From assembly GCA_902781045.1 (NCBI GenBank), contig CACZHT010000012.1:23350-87349 (forward strand): DNA of 64,000 nt. The letters run 5' to 3'. The notes below the pieces were generated by a model. The model was not told the DNA's origin. It did no database searches and worked only from the letters and a program-made list of their open reading frames with translations. This DNA comes from an uncultured Bacteroidales bacterium (GTDB taxonomy: Bacteria > Bacteroidota > Bacteroidia > Bacteroidales > Muribaculaceae). The translations under genes and the position numbers were made by a program. The number at the start of each line of letters is the position of its first letter. The stretch's first letter is position 1. Below, piece after piece: positions 48,412 to 56,211 of the stretch.

Positions 48412-50754
48412 ATGATTCGCCACATCACCACCCTCGTTGTCGCGCTGACGGCACTGCTGGCCAGCGCCGGCACATTGCCCACGCGTGTGCCCTATCGCGA
48501 CGCACGGTTGCCCATCGACCTGCGTGTGCACGACCTGCTCTCTCGCATGACCCTTGACGAGAAGCTGGGGCAGCTGCAGTGTCTCATGGGCTGGGACAGC
48601 TACACGCGGCAGGGGGGCAATGTCACCATCACCGAGGCTTTCCGCCAGCAGGTTGGACAGCGCCACATCGGCATGTACTGGGCAGTGATGCGCGCCGACC
48701 CCTGGACGCAGAAGACACTCACCACCGGCCTCTACCCTGCTCTGGCTGCCGAGGCGGCCAACCAGATGCAACGCTATGCCGTGGACAGTACGCGCCTGGG
48801 CATACCGCTGCTGCTGGCCGAGGAAGCCCCACACGGGCACATGGCCATCGGCGCCACCGTGTTCCCCACCGGGCTGGGCATGGCTGCCACCTGGTCGCCA
48901 CAGCTCATGCGACAGGTGGGCCAGGTCATCGGCCGCGAGGTCAGGCTGCAAGGTGGGCACATCAGCTACGGGCCGGTGCTGGACCTGGCCCGCGACCCCC
49001 GGTGGTCGCGTGTCGAGGAGACCATGGGCGAGGATCCCTGTCTGACTGCCACCCTGGCCAGTGCCATGGTGCAAGGGATGGGCGGCGGCGACCTGAGCCG
49101 GCCGCACGCGACCATCGCCACACTCAAGCACTTTGTGGCCTACGGTGCCGGCGAGGGCGGACAGAACGGTGCTCGCGCACTGGTCACTCCGCGCGAGCTG
49201 GAGCAGGTCTACCTGCCACCGTTCCACCAAGTGCTCGATGCAGGTGCCCTGTCGGTGATGACGGCCTACCATGCCATCGACGGCATCCCCTGCACCGCCG
49301 ACAGCCACCTGCTCACCGACGTGCTGCGCGACCGCTGGCACTGCGACCGCCAACTGGTGGTGAGCGACCTGTTCAGCATCGATGTGATGCACAACACGCT
49401 GCACACCGCAGCCACCTCGCTCGACGCGGCGGTGGCCGCCCTGCGTGCCGGTGTCGATGTGGACCTGGGCGGCAACTGCTATGCCCAGCTGGGCCAGGCC
49501 GTGGAGCGGGGTCTGGTGACCGAGGCCGACATTGACCGTGCCGTGAGCCGCGTGCTCAGGCTCAAGTTTGAGCTGGGGCTGTTCGAGCATCCCTACATCA
49601 CACCTGCCGAGGCCCACCAGACGGTTAACAACGCCGAGGCCGTGGCCCTGGCGCGCCAGGTGGCGCAGGCCTCGGTCACCCTACTCAGCAACGACGGCAC
49701 CCTGCCTCTTGACCGCCAGCAGCGTGTGGCGGTCATCGGCCCCAATGCCCACAATGTCTATAACCTGCTGGGCGACTACACCGCGCCACAGCCCGACGGC
49801 AAGGTCACAACGTTGTTCGACGGCATCCGCGCCAAGGTGGGAGCCGACCGGTGCGCATACGCCCGTGGCTGCGCCGTGCGCGACACCACGCTCACCGACA
49901 TCGACGCGGCGGTTCAAGCCGCCCTGGCCGCCGATGTGGTGGTGGCCGTGGTGGGTGGCTCGTCGGCCCGCGACTTCCGCACCAGCTACGAGCAGACCGG
50001 CGCGGCCAGTGCCGTGCAGCAGAGTGTGAGCGACATGGAGTGCGGCGAGGGCAATGACCGCGCCACACTCGCGCTACTGGGCGACCAGGAGCGGCTGCTG
50101 CGTTCCCTGCACGCCACGGGGCGACCGCTGGTGGTAGTCTACATCGAGGGGCGCCCGCTGGACAAGAACTGGGCCGATGAGCATGCCAATGCCGTCATCA
50201 CCGCCTACTATCCCGGCGAACAGGGAGGCAATGCCATCGCCGACGTGCTCTATGGCGACTGCAACCCCGGCGGCCGGCTGCCGGTGACTGTGCCGCGCCA
50301 TGTGGGACAACTGCCCGCCTACTACAACCGCCCAGTGCCCGCCACCCACGACTATGTGGACCTCACTGCCCAGCCGCGCTACCCCTTCGGCCACGGGCTG
50401 AGCTACACCACGTTTGATTACGGCGAGCCCACGGTCACGCCCACCGGCGACGGCTATGACGTGGTGTTCGACCTCACCAACACCGGCACGCGCAACGGCG
50501 ACGAGGTGGTGCAGCTATACATCCGCCACACCACCGCACCCATCGTGCAACCCGAGCGTCAGCTGGTGGCCTTTGACCGCGTGTCGCTCCATGCCGGCCA
50601 GACCCGCCGAATCGTCCTGCACGTTCCGCGCCAGGCCCTGATGGTGGTGGGCCGCGATATGGAGTGGACACTGCCGCCCCACCCCATCGAGCTGTTGCTT
50701 GGTGCCTCGAGCCAGGACATCAAGCATCGCCTGACAGTCCCCGACACACACTAG
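48412..50754 (+). CDS. GH3-family beta-glycosidase, exported
   Basis: A 780-residue enzyme with a signal peptide (about 1-20). The GH3 N-terminal barrel has LPIDLRVHDLLSRMTLDEKLGQ, the catalytic nucleophile Asp319 in VVSDLFSID, and conserved LKHFVAYG. The second alpha/beta domain (about 410-590) includes VAVIGPNAHN, and a C-terminal fibronectin III-like domain closes the chain (DEVVQLYIRH). The size and order match periplasmic beta-glucosidase/xylosidase (BglX) types. The usual Trp after the nucleophile Asp is Leu here, which may change subsite -1. The substrate is not clear; the LacI operator is absent from its upstream region, so it is probably not in the starch regulon. Confidence 0.9.
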   Translation: MIRHITTLVVALTALLASAGTLPTRVPYRDARLPIDLRVHDLLSRMTLDEKLGQLQCLMGWDSYTRQGGNVTITEAFRQQVGQRHIGMYWAVMRADPWTQKTLTTGLYPALAAEAANQMQRYAVDSTRLGIPLLLAEEAPHGHMAIGATVFPTGLGMAATWSPQLMRQVGQVIGREVRLQGGHISYGPVLDLARDPRWSRVEETMGEDPCLTATLASAMVQGMGGGDLSRPHATIATLKHFVAYGAGEGGQNGARALVTPRELEQVYLPPFHQVLDAGALSVMTAYHAIDGIPCTADSHLLTDVLRDRWHCDRQLVVSDLFSIDVMHNTLHTAATSLDAAVAALRAGVDVDLGGNCYAQLGQAVERGLVTEADIDRAVSRVLRLKFELGLFEHPYITPAEAHQTVNNAEAVALARQVAQASVTLLSNDGTLPLDRQQRVAVIGPNAHNVYNLLGDYTAPQPDGKVTTLFDGIRAKVGADRCAYARGCAVRDTTLTDIDAAVQAALAADVVVAVVGGSSARDFRTSYEQTGAASAVQQSVSDMECGEGNDRATLALLGDQERLLRSLHATGRPLVVVYIEGRPLDKNWADEHANAVITAYYPGEQGGNAIADVLYGDCNPGGRLPVTVPRHVGQLPAYYNRPVPATHDYVDLTAQPRYPFGHGLSYTTFDYGEPTVTPTGDGYDVVFDLTNTGTRNGDEVVQLYIRHTTAPIVQPERQLVAFDRVSLHAGQTRRIVLHVPRQALMVVGRDMEWTLPPHPIELLLGASSQDIKHRLTVPDTH

Positions 50755-50788
50755 GGCATAAAGACATTCAGCAAGTGTAACGAGTTGT

Positions 50789-51064
50789 ATCACGAACCTT
50801 TAATTCACAACCGAATGGGCGCAATTTTCGAATTGAAATGCCACATTCGCGTAATTCGTGGTTGTCACGATTTTTATCACGAATTTTCGAATTATCGAAT
50901 CTGCCACATTCGCGTAATTCGCGGTTTTATTAAGACATAAGGACATAAGAGTTTGTGTGATTCGTGGTGGCACGGTTTTTATCACGAACCTTTAGCTCGC
51001 AACCGAATGGGCGCAATTTTCGAATTATCGAATCTGCCACATTCGCGTAATTCGTGGTTTTATT
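50789..51064. repeat. Second cluster of the ATTCGCG repeat, in two composite units
   Basis: Two long units begin ATCACGAACCTTTA at 50789 and 50980, each followed by an 18-bp block CAACCGAATGGGCGCAAT and TTTCGAATT. Core copies CCACATTCGCGTAATTCG occur near 50840, 50903 and 51037, and a weaker copy at about 50955. The units match the tandem repeats at 1-150. The 540-bp spacer 50755-51296 has no gene; besides this repeat it contains only the hairpin at 51142-51191. Confidence 0.85.
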
Positions 51065-51141
51065 ACGACAAAAGGGCATAAAATATTTGGCGAGGCATTC
51101 GCTGTCGTCAGGTCTGCATCAGCGCGAACGGCATAAGATGA

Positions 51142-51191
51142 GGTCCACAGATGTCACAGATTTATAAGATCTTCTGTGCCTTCTGTGGACC
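51142..51191. repeat. Nested inverted repeat in the spacer after queA
   Basis: GGTCCACAGA (51142-51151) pairs with TCTGTGGACC (51182-51191), and inside it CACAGA (51155-51160) pairs with TCTGTG (51173-51178). It lies about 105 bp beyond the queA stop on the minus strand. No T run follows in that direction, so its role as a terminator is uncertain. Confidence 0.6.
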
Positions 51192-51296
51192 AAAAATGTC
51201 CTGAGTGGACGATGAACTTGCGTCCGTTCTTGATGCAGATGGCCTGGGCAGGAATCACCTGTCTGCAAGACCTGCAGCGTCTATCATCGCAAACAA

Positions 51297-52349
51297 TCAG
51301 TCGATGATGAGCATGGCATCGCCGTAGCAGCCAAACTGGTACTTCTCTTCGATGGCGACCTTGTAGGCCTTCATCACCTGGTCGTAGCCACCGAACGAGG
51401 CCGCCACCATGAGCATGGTGGAATAAGGCAGGTGGAAGTTGGTGATCAGCGCATCGCACGTCGTGCACTCGTAGGGCGGGAAGATGAAGCGATTGGTCCA
51501 GCCCTTGAACGCCTTGATGTGTCCGTTCATGCCCACGGTGGTCTCCATGGCTCGCAGCACCGAGGTACCGACAGCAATGACGCGGTTGCCGCCGTCGCGC
51601 TTGGCGTTGACGCGCTGTGCCAGCGCTTCGGTCACCTCCATTGGCTCGCTGTCCTGGCGGTGCTTCGACAGGTCCTCGACGTCAATCTTGCGGAACACAC
51701 CCAGCCCCAGGTGGAGCGTGAGGAAGTCGCGCTCGATGTCATAAATCTCCATGCGGCGCAGCAGCTCTCGGCTGAAGTGCAGTCCGGCGGCCGGTGCCAC
51801 CACGGCCCCCTCCTTGCTGGCGAAGAGGGTCTGGTAGTTCTCCTCGTCTTCTGGCTCGACCTCGCGTTTGATGTAATAGGGCAGTGGGGTGTGCCCCAGC
51901 GAGAGCAGGTTGGCTTTGAACGAGTCGTGCTCGCCGTCGTGCAGGAAGCGCAGTGTGCGCCCACGCGAGGTGGTGTTGTCGATCACCTCGGCCACCAGCG
52001 AGTCGTCCAGACCGAAATACAGCTTGTTGCCGATGCGTATCTTACGCGCCGGCTCGACCAGCACATCCCACAGCTTGTTGCTGGCGTTGAGTTCGCGCAG
52101 CAGGAACACTTCGATGCGTGCGCCGGTCTTCTCCTTGTTGCCCATGAGCTTGGCGGGAAACACCTGTGTGTCGTTGAACACCATCAGGTCGTGGGGACTG
52201 AAATACTCCAGCACCTCCTTGAAGATGCGGTGTTCGATTTCGCCCGTCTTGCGGTGCAGTACCATCAGTCGCGCCTCGTCGCGGTGCTTGGCAGGATGCT
52301 CGGCGATGAGCTCCTCGGGCATGTGGTTGTTGAATTCTGACAGTTTCAT
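51297..52349 (-). CDS. queA: S-adenosylmethionine:tRNA ribosyltransferase-isomerase
   Basis: A 350-residue enzyme of full length that adds the ribosyl part of SAM to preQ1 in tRNA to form epoxyqueuosine. Family motifs: FNDTQVFPAKLMG, APAAGLHFS, LHLGLGVFRKI, and ITNFHLPYSTMLMV near the C-terminus. It is the last gene of the DUF3098-uppP-truB-queA set, 55 bp after truB, an arrangement common in Bacteroidetes. Confidence 0.97.
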   Translation of the reverse strand: MKLSEFNNHMPEELIAEHPAKHRDEARLMVLHRKTGEIEHRIFKEVLEYFSPHDLMVFNDTQVFPAKLMGNKEKTGARIEVFLLRELNASNKLWDVLVEPARKIRIGNKLYFGLDDSLVAEVIDNTTSRGRTLRFLHDGEHDSFKANLLSLGHTPLPYYIKREVEPEDEENYQTLFASKEGAVVAPAAGLHFSRELLRRMEIYDIERDFLTLHLGLGVFRKIDVEDLSKHRQDSEPMEVTEALAQRVNAKRDGGNRVIAVGTSVLRAMETTVGMNGHIKAFKGWTNRFIFPPYECTTCDALITNFHLPYSTMLMVAASFGGYDQVMKAYKVAIEEKYQFGCYGDAMLIID

Positions 52350-52404
52350 ATTGTTTGGTTATTATACCGCGAAAGTCTCGCGAATGATTTTTGTCCTTAT
52401 GTCC

Positions 52405-53214
52405 TTATGTCTTTTTCGACTTGTGTCGGGCAGCCTTCTGGGCAGCGGCACGGGCACGATTGGCTTCGCGCTCGGCCTCGAGCAGCTGCGCCTCGGCCTC
52501 CTCGGCACTGACATACTGCTCGTTGTCCAGGCGGTCGAGCAGACTGTGGAGGTTCTCGCACTGCTCAACGCTGATGTCGCCCACACGGGTGCGGCGCAGG
52601 CCATAGAGGTGCGCCCCGCTGCCCAATGCCTGACCGATGTCGCGGGCCAGGGCGCGGATATAGGTACCCTTGCTGCACACCACGCGCACGGTCAGTGTGG
52701 GCTCGGCGGGCAGACCGCACTCCAGCACCTCGATCTCGTCGATGACCAGCGTCTTGGGCCGTATCTCCACGTCCTTGCCCTTGCGGGCCAGCTTGTAGGC
52801 CGGCTTGCCGTCGACCTTGCAGGCCGAGAATGCCGGCGGCACCTGCTCGATGGCTCCGGTGAACTGTTGTTGCAACACGCGCTCGACCTGTTCGCGAGTG
52901 ATGTGCTGCCACGGGTAGGTGGCATCGACCTCGGTCTCCATGTCAAACGACGGCGTGGTCTCGCCCAGGCGAATCCAGGCGACATACTCCTTGACACCGG
53001 CCTGCAGCTGTTCGATGCGCTTGGTCATGCGGCCGGTGCACACAATCAGCACCCCCGTGGCCAGCGGGTCGAGCGTGCCGGCATGGCCCACATGGATGTT
53101 CTTGAGACCCAGGTGCCGCCGGAATCTGCCGCGTATCTGTTTCACCGCGCTGAACGAGGTCATCTCCAGCGGCTTGTCGATGCAAAATATTTCGCCTACT
53201 ATCGGGTTAAGCAC
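52405..53214 (-). CDS. truB: tRNA pseudouridine(55) synthase
   Basis: A 269-residue enzyme. The catalytic Asp lies in HAGTLDPLATGVL, and the family motifs KPLEMTSFSAV, VPPAFSACKVDG and GTYIRALARDIG are intact. The C-terminus ends in a basic Ala/Arg/Lys-rich tail (ARAAAQKAARHKSKKT). It lies 10 bp after uppP in the same operon. Confidence 0.97.
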   Translation of the reverse strand: MLNPIVGEIFCIDKPLEMTSFSAVKQIRGRFRRHLGLKNIHVGHAGTLDPLATGVLIVCTGRMTKRIEQLQAGVKEYVAWIRLGETTPSFDMETEVDATYPWQHITREQVERVLQQQFTGAIEQVPPAFSACKVDGKPAYKLARKGKDVEIRPKTLVIDEIEVLECGLPAEPTLTVRVVCSKGTYIRALARDIGQALGSGAHLYGLRRTRVGDISVEQCENLHSLLDRLDNEQYVSAEEAEAQLLEAEREANRARAAAQKAARHKSKKT

Positions 53215-53224
53215 TTGATGATCG

Positions 53225-54028
53225 CTAATAGTTGAGGGTTGAACAAATGATGGTCACCAGTCCGGCGATGGCGCAATAGATGCCGAAGTAGACCAGCTTG
53301 CCACGCTTGACGATGCCAATCATCCACTTGCAGGCCAGGCAGCCCGAGACGAAGGCGGCGATGAACCCCACCACCAGGGGCAGTGTGTCGATGCCGCCAA
53401 AGGCTGCCTCGCCCTTGAGCCCCTTGATGATGTCGAGCAGGGCCTCGCCCAAGATGGGCGGAATGACCATCAAGAACGAGAACTGTGCCAGCGACTCCTT
53501 CTTGTTGCCCAGCAGCAGGCCGGTGGCAATGGTCGAGCCCGAGCGCGACAGGCCGGGCATGACGGCACAGGCCTGGGCGATGCCGATGATGAGCGCGTCG
53601 CGCCACGAGATTTTCTCCTTGGGGCGCGGCTTGGCGTAATAGGAGAAGATGAGCAGTGCCGCCGTGACCAGCAGCATGATGCCCACGATGAGCAGGCCTG
53701 AGCCGAACACTGCCTCGACCGTGTCCTTTAAGAACACGCCGACGATGCCCACAGGAATCATCGAGATGAGGATGTTGATGAAATAGCGCATCTCGTCGTT
53801 CATCTTCAGCTTGAGCACGCCCTTGACCAGCCAGTCAATCTCGCTCCACAGGATGACGATGGTGCTCAACACTGTGGCCACATGCACCAGCACGGTGAAG
53901 GCCAGGTTGTCCTCGCCCTGCAGCCCGAACAGGTGCTGCCCGATGGCCAGATGCCCGCTACTGCTCACGGGCAGATATTCAGTCAAGCCCTGGACAATGC
54001 CCAGGACCAATGCTTGTAACCAATCCAC
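53225..54028 (-). CDS. uppP: Undecaprenyl-diphosphate phosphatase (BacA/UppP)
   Basis: A 267-residue polytopic inner-membrane enzyme that recycles the lipid carrier of peptidoglycan and O-antigen synthesis. The catalytic motifs [14 protein letters not shown] (near the N-terminus) and [10 protein letters not shown] (about 170) are intact, with eight or so hydrophobic helices. It follows the DUF3098 gene by 56 bp of low-complexity TTAAAAG repeat DNA and precedes truB. Confidence 0.97.
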   Translation of the reverse strand: MDWLQALVLGIVQGLTEYLPVSSSGHLAIGQHLFGLQGEDNLAFTVLVHVATVLSTIVILWSEIDWLVKGVLKLKMNDEMRYFINILISMIPVGIVGVFLKDTVEAVFGSGLLIVGIMLLVTAALLIFSYYAKPRPKEKISWRDALIIGIAQACAVMPGLSRSGSTIATGLLLGNKKESLAQFSFLMVIPPILGEALLDIIKGLKGEAAFGGIDTLPLVVGFIAAFVSGCLACKWMIGIVKRGKLVYFGIYCAIAGLVTIICSTLNY

Positions 54029-54084
54029 GTTAGAGTTTAGAGTTAAAAGTTAAAAGTTAAAAGTTTGTTCGCGACGCTAGAATG

Positions 54085-54333
54085 CTACTTCTTGCGGTAG
54101 AGGATGGCCGGTGCCATGAGCACAAAGCCCAGCAAGGCCAGCATCGGCCCCACAGTGGTGCGGGTGGAGTTGAAGATGTCGTAGTTGAACGTGTCGCCCT
54201 GGTTGGGGCTGCCGGCCATCAGGCACAGGCCGATGACAATGAGCACCAGGCAGGCGGCCATCAGGATGTAGTTGAGCTTGCCCAGCGGCATTTGCTGCCT
54301 TGGAACTTCAGTTTTTTTCGTTTCGTTTGCCAT
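54085..54333 (-). CDS. DUF3098 small membrane protein
   Basis: An 82-residue protein with two transmembrane helices (about 20-40 and 60-77) and the conserved MPLGKLNYILMAAC and NYDIFNSTRTTVGPML segments of DUF3098. The start at 54333 is chosen over a longer frame because it fits the family and follows a promoter box by 33 bp. In many Bacteroidetes it lies between ftsX and uppP; ftsX is not adjacent here. Function unknown. Confidence 0.9.
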   Translation of the reverse strand: MANETKKTEVPRQQMPLGKLNYILMAACLVLIVIGLCLMAGSPNQGDTFNYDIFNSTRTTVGPMLALLGFVLMAPAILYRKK

Positions 54334-54365
54334 AATATAATATTGTGTCGTTGAGAAATTTGCCG

Positions 54366-54373
54366 CAAAGATA
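54366..54373 (-). promoter_or_regulatory. -7 promoter box of the DUF3098-uppP-truB-queA operon
   Basis: Minus strand TATCTTTG, a perfect TAnnTTTG match, 33 bp before the DUF3098 start. Divergent from the box at 54440. Confidence 0.75.
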
Positions 54374-54439
54374 CAATCTGAAAAAGCCTTTGTCAACACT
54401 TTTAGCAACATTTTAGATTTTCGGCCCAAAAGTTTTGCT

Positions 54440-54447
54440 TAACTTTG
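54440..54447 (+). promoter_or_regulatory. -7 promoter box of the GT2 gene
   Basis: TAACTTTG matches TAnnTTTG, 25 bp before the start codon at 54472. Confidence 0.7.
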
Positions 54448-54471
54448 CACGATTTTTTGGAAACAAACTGA

Positions 54472-55644
54472 ATGTTTTTCTCGCTACATATTTCCTTGCT
54501 GACCAGCATCTTGCTGGGTGCCGGTCTGCTGCTGGGTGGTGTCTACACCCTGTGGCAGTGTGTGCGTGCCGCCAGGTTGCGCCGCTTTGTCGAGGTCGAT
54601 GAGGTGCAGCGCGACTATGCCGACCAGCTGCCCCCGGTGACGGTCATCGTCGACGCCTGCACCGAGACGGGTCAGCTGTCGCAATACCTGCCGATGGTGC
54701 TCGCACAAGACTACCCGGAATTTGAGGTTGTGGTGGTGGCCAACACCGAGGCCGAGGCCACCGGTGATGCCCTCAGTGCTCTCAAGGTCGAGCATAGCAA
54801 CCTGCATGTGACATTCGCTCCACGCGGCACTCGCACCCTCTCGCGCAAGAAGCTTGCCCTGATGATAGGCATCAAAGCCGCCCACCACGACATCGTGCTC
54901 ACCACCTGCGCCAACTGCCGCCCCGCTGGCGACCAGTGGCTGCGCCTGATGATGCGCAACTTCACCCCTGAGGTCGACATCGTGCTGGGCTACTCGCATT
55001 ACCGCTACCGTCGCGACAAGCGCTGGGGCCGTCGCATGCGCGTGATTGACACCGTCTCGACCGGGGCGCAGTGGGTGCTCGCAGCCATCCACGGACATCC
55101 CTACCGCGGCGTGACCGAAAACCTGGCCTACCGCAAGCAACTGTTCTATGACAACAACGGCTTTGCCGGCTCGATGGAGCTGATTTGGGGCGAGGACGAT
55201 GTGTTCCTGAGCCAGATAGCCCAGGGCCGTACCGTCCGCGTCGAGCTGGCACCCGAAAGCCAGCTCAACGTCCACTACGACAACCTGCGCCATGCGCACC
55301 ATCTGCTCAAGATGCGCCGCGACTTCACCTCGACGCGTGTGCGACGCAAGAGCTTTCTCGTCCAGGGCCTGATGAGCTGGCTGTGGTGGCTGGGTCTGCT
55401 GGCCCTTGTCGCCGCAGTGGCCACAGCCTGGCCCAATGCTGTGGTGCTCATTGCCGCGGTGACCATCGTGGCACTGCTGTGGGCCATCGTGTCGTGGGCA
55501 ATGGGCCGCATCAGCACAGTGCTGCAAGCGCCGCGCCTGTGGTTCACCGCACCGTTGCTGGCGTGGTGGCGTCCACTGGTGGGTGCGATTTACAGGCTGC
55601 GTGAGTCGCGCAACAGACACAGCAACTTCACATCCTATATCTAG
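54472..55644 (+). CDS. Membrane-bound family 2 glycosyltransferase with an altered DxD site
   Basis: A 390-residue protein: an N-terminal transmembrane helix (about 8-26), a GT-A domain (about 52-290) with PPVTVIVDACTETGQLSQYL and FEVVVVANTEAE, and two or three C-terminal membrane helices (about 300-350). The acceptor-side motif GEDDVFLSQ is present. The nucleotide-sugar metal site, normally DAD in an LTTDADC context, reads LTTCANC (Cys146, Asn148), so both usual metal-binding acids are gone. It may use another site, be metal-independent, or be inactive. It is a single gene between the uppP operon and tRNA-Leu; cell-envelope glycan synthesis is the likely field. Confidence 0.8.
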   Translation: MFFSLHISLLTSILLGAGLLLGGVYTLWQCVRAARLRRFVEVDEVQRDYADQLPPVTVIVDACTETGQLSQYLPMVLAQDYPEFEVVVVANTEAEATGDALSALKVEHSNLHVTFAPRGTRTLSRKKLALMIGIKAAHHDIVLTTCANCRPAGDQWLRLMMRNFTPEVDIVLGYSHYRYRRDKRWGRRMRVIDTVSTGAQWVLAAIHGHPYRGVTENLAYRKQLFYDNNGFAGSMELIWGEDDVFLSQIAQGRTVRVELAPESQLNVHYDNLRHAHHLLKMRRDFTSTRVRRKSFLVQGLMSWLWWLGLLALVAAVATAWPNAVVLIAAVTIVALLWAIVSWAMGRISTVLQAPRLWFTAPLLAWWRPLVGAIYRLRESRNRHSNFTSYI

Positions 55645-55820
55645 TACTTGACGGGAGTTAAGGAGTTAAGACGAATGCACTTGTTAAGTAGTATGGTAGT
55701 ATTTGTAGTGAAGTAGTAAAGCCATTACTCTAGCTGCCCACAAAATCGTTGAGAAGAAGCCAAAAATGGCTTGCAGCGAAAAAAATCTAGATTCTTGACG
55801 CTTAATTCTCAATTTTGTAT

Positions 55821-55828
55821 TACCTTTG
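55821..55828 (+). promoter_or_regulatory. -7 promoter box of tRNA-Leu
   Basis: TACCTTTG matches TAnnTTTG, 15 bp upstream of the mature tRNA-Leu 5' end. The preceding spacer 55645-55820 has no supported gene. Confidence 0.75.
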
Positions 55829-55842
55829 CAGCGCGAAATCAT

Positions 55843-55926
55843 GCCCGGATGGTGGAATGGTAGACACGAGGGACTTAAAATCCCTTGGCCATAACGGCTG
55901 TGTGGGTTCAAGTCCCACTCCGGGTA
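55843..55926 (+). tRNA. tRNA-Leu (TAA anticodon)
   Basis: An 84-nt class II tRNA with a long variable arm. The acceptor GCCCGGA faces TCCGGGT, so the first pair is G-U and the rest are Watson-Crick. The anticodon arm AGGGA-CTTAAAA-TCCCT gives TAA. A perfect palindrome begins at its last two bases. Confidence 0.97.
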
Positions 55927-55970
55927 CGAAGATAGGCTGACAATCAATTGATTGTCAGCCTATCTTCGTA
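55925..55970. repeat. Perfect 46-bp palindrome at the tRNA-Leu 3' end
   Basis: The 23 bases 55925-55947 (beginning TACGAAGATAGGCTGACAAT) are the exact reverse complement of 55948-55970, with no unpaired centre. It overlaps the tRNA by two bases. There is no T tract after it (TAACAGAAG follows). It may end the tRNA transcript as an extended hairpin, or be a recombination or insertion scar. Confidence 0.9.
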
Positions 55971-56094
55971 TAACAGAAGCAACTCAGTGCCCACACCCCA
56001 GCCCGAGCGAGTTGTTTAAGGCCGCAATCGTGCGTCCCCAGTGTGCCGGCACACATCGCGCCCCAGCCAGCAGTAGTGCCATGGGGCAAGCGGT

Positions 56095-56106
56095 GCAATC
56101 GTTTGC
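56095..56106. promoter_or_regulatory. LacI-type operator, copy 3
   Basis: GCAATCGTTTGC, extended here to the 16-bp near-palindrome GTGCAATCGTTTGCAC. Its centre is 62.5 bp upstream of the -7 box at 56163, the same distance as at susC. Confidence 0.85.
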
Positions 56107-56162
56107 ACTGGTTAAAATCAACTGAATGGCATCGCATTGGATTGGCTTTACACCTAATTATG

Positions 56163-56170
56163 TAAATTTG
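56163..56170 (+). promoter_or_regulatory. -7 promoter box of the maltodextrin utilisation operon
   Basis: TAAATTTG matches TAnnTTTG, with TTGG 17 bp upstream as a possible -33 element. It lies 42 bp before the MFS start codon and drives the MFS-GH77-pullulanase-amylase genes. Confidence 0.7.
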
Positions 56171-56211
56171 TGGTCAAAACCTGATTACAAATCATAATTA
56201 GAATAATATCA

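Noticed and set aside
55843..55970. tRNA-Leu with flanking palindrome as an integration site of a genomic island
   Set aside because: No integrase gene and no second copy of the tRNA 3' end in the window; the downstream genes are an ordinary starch operon. Kept only as a palindrome finding.
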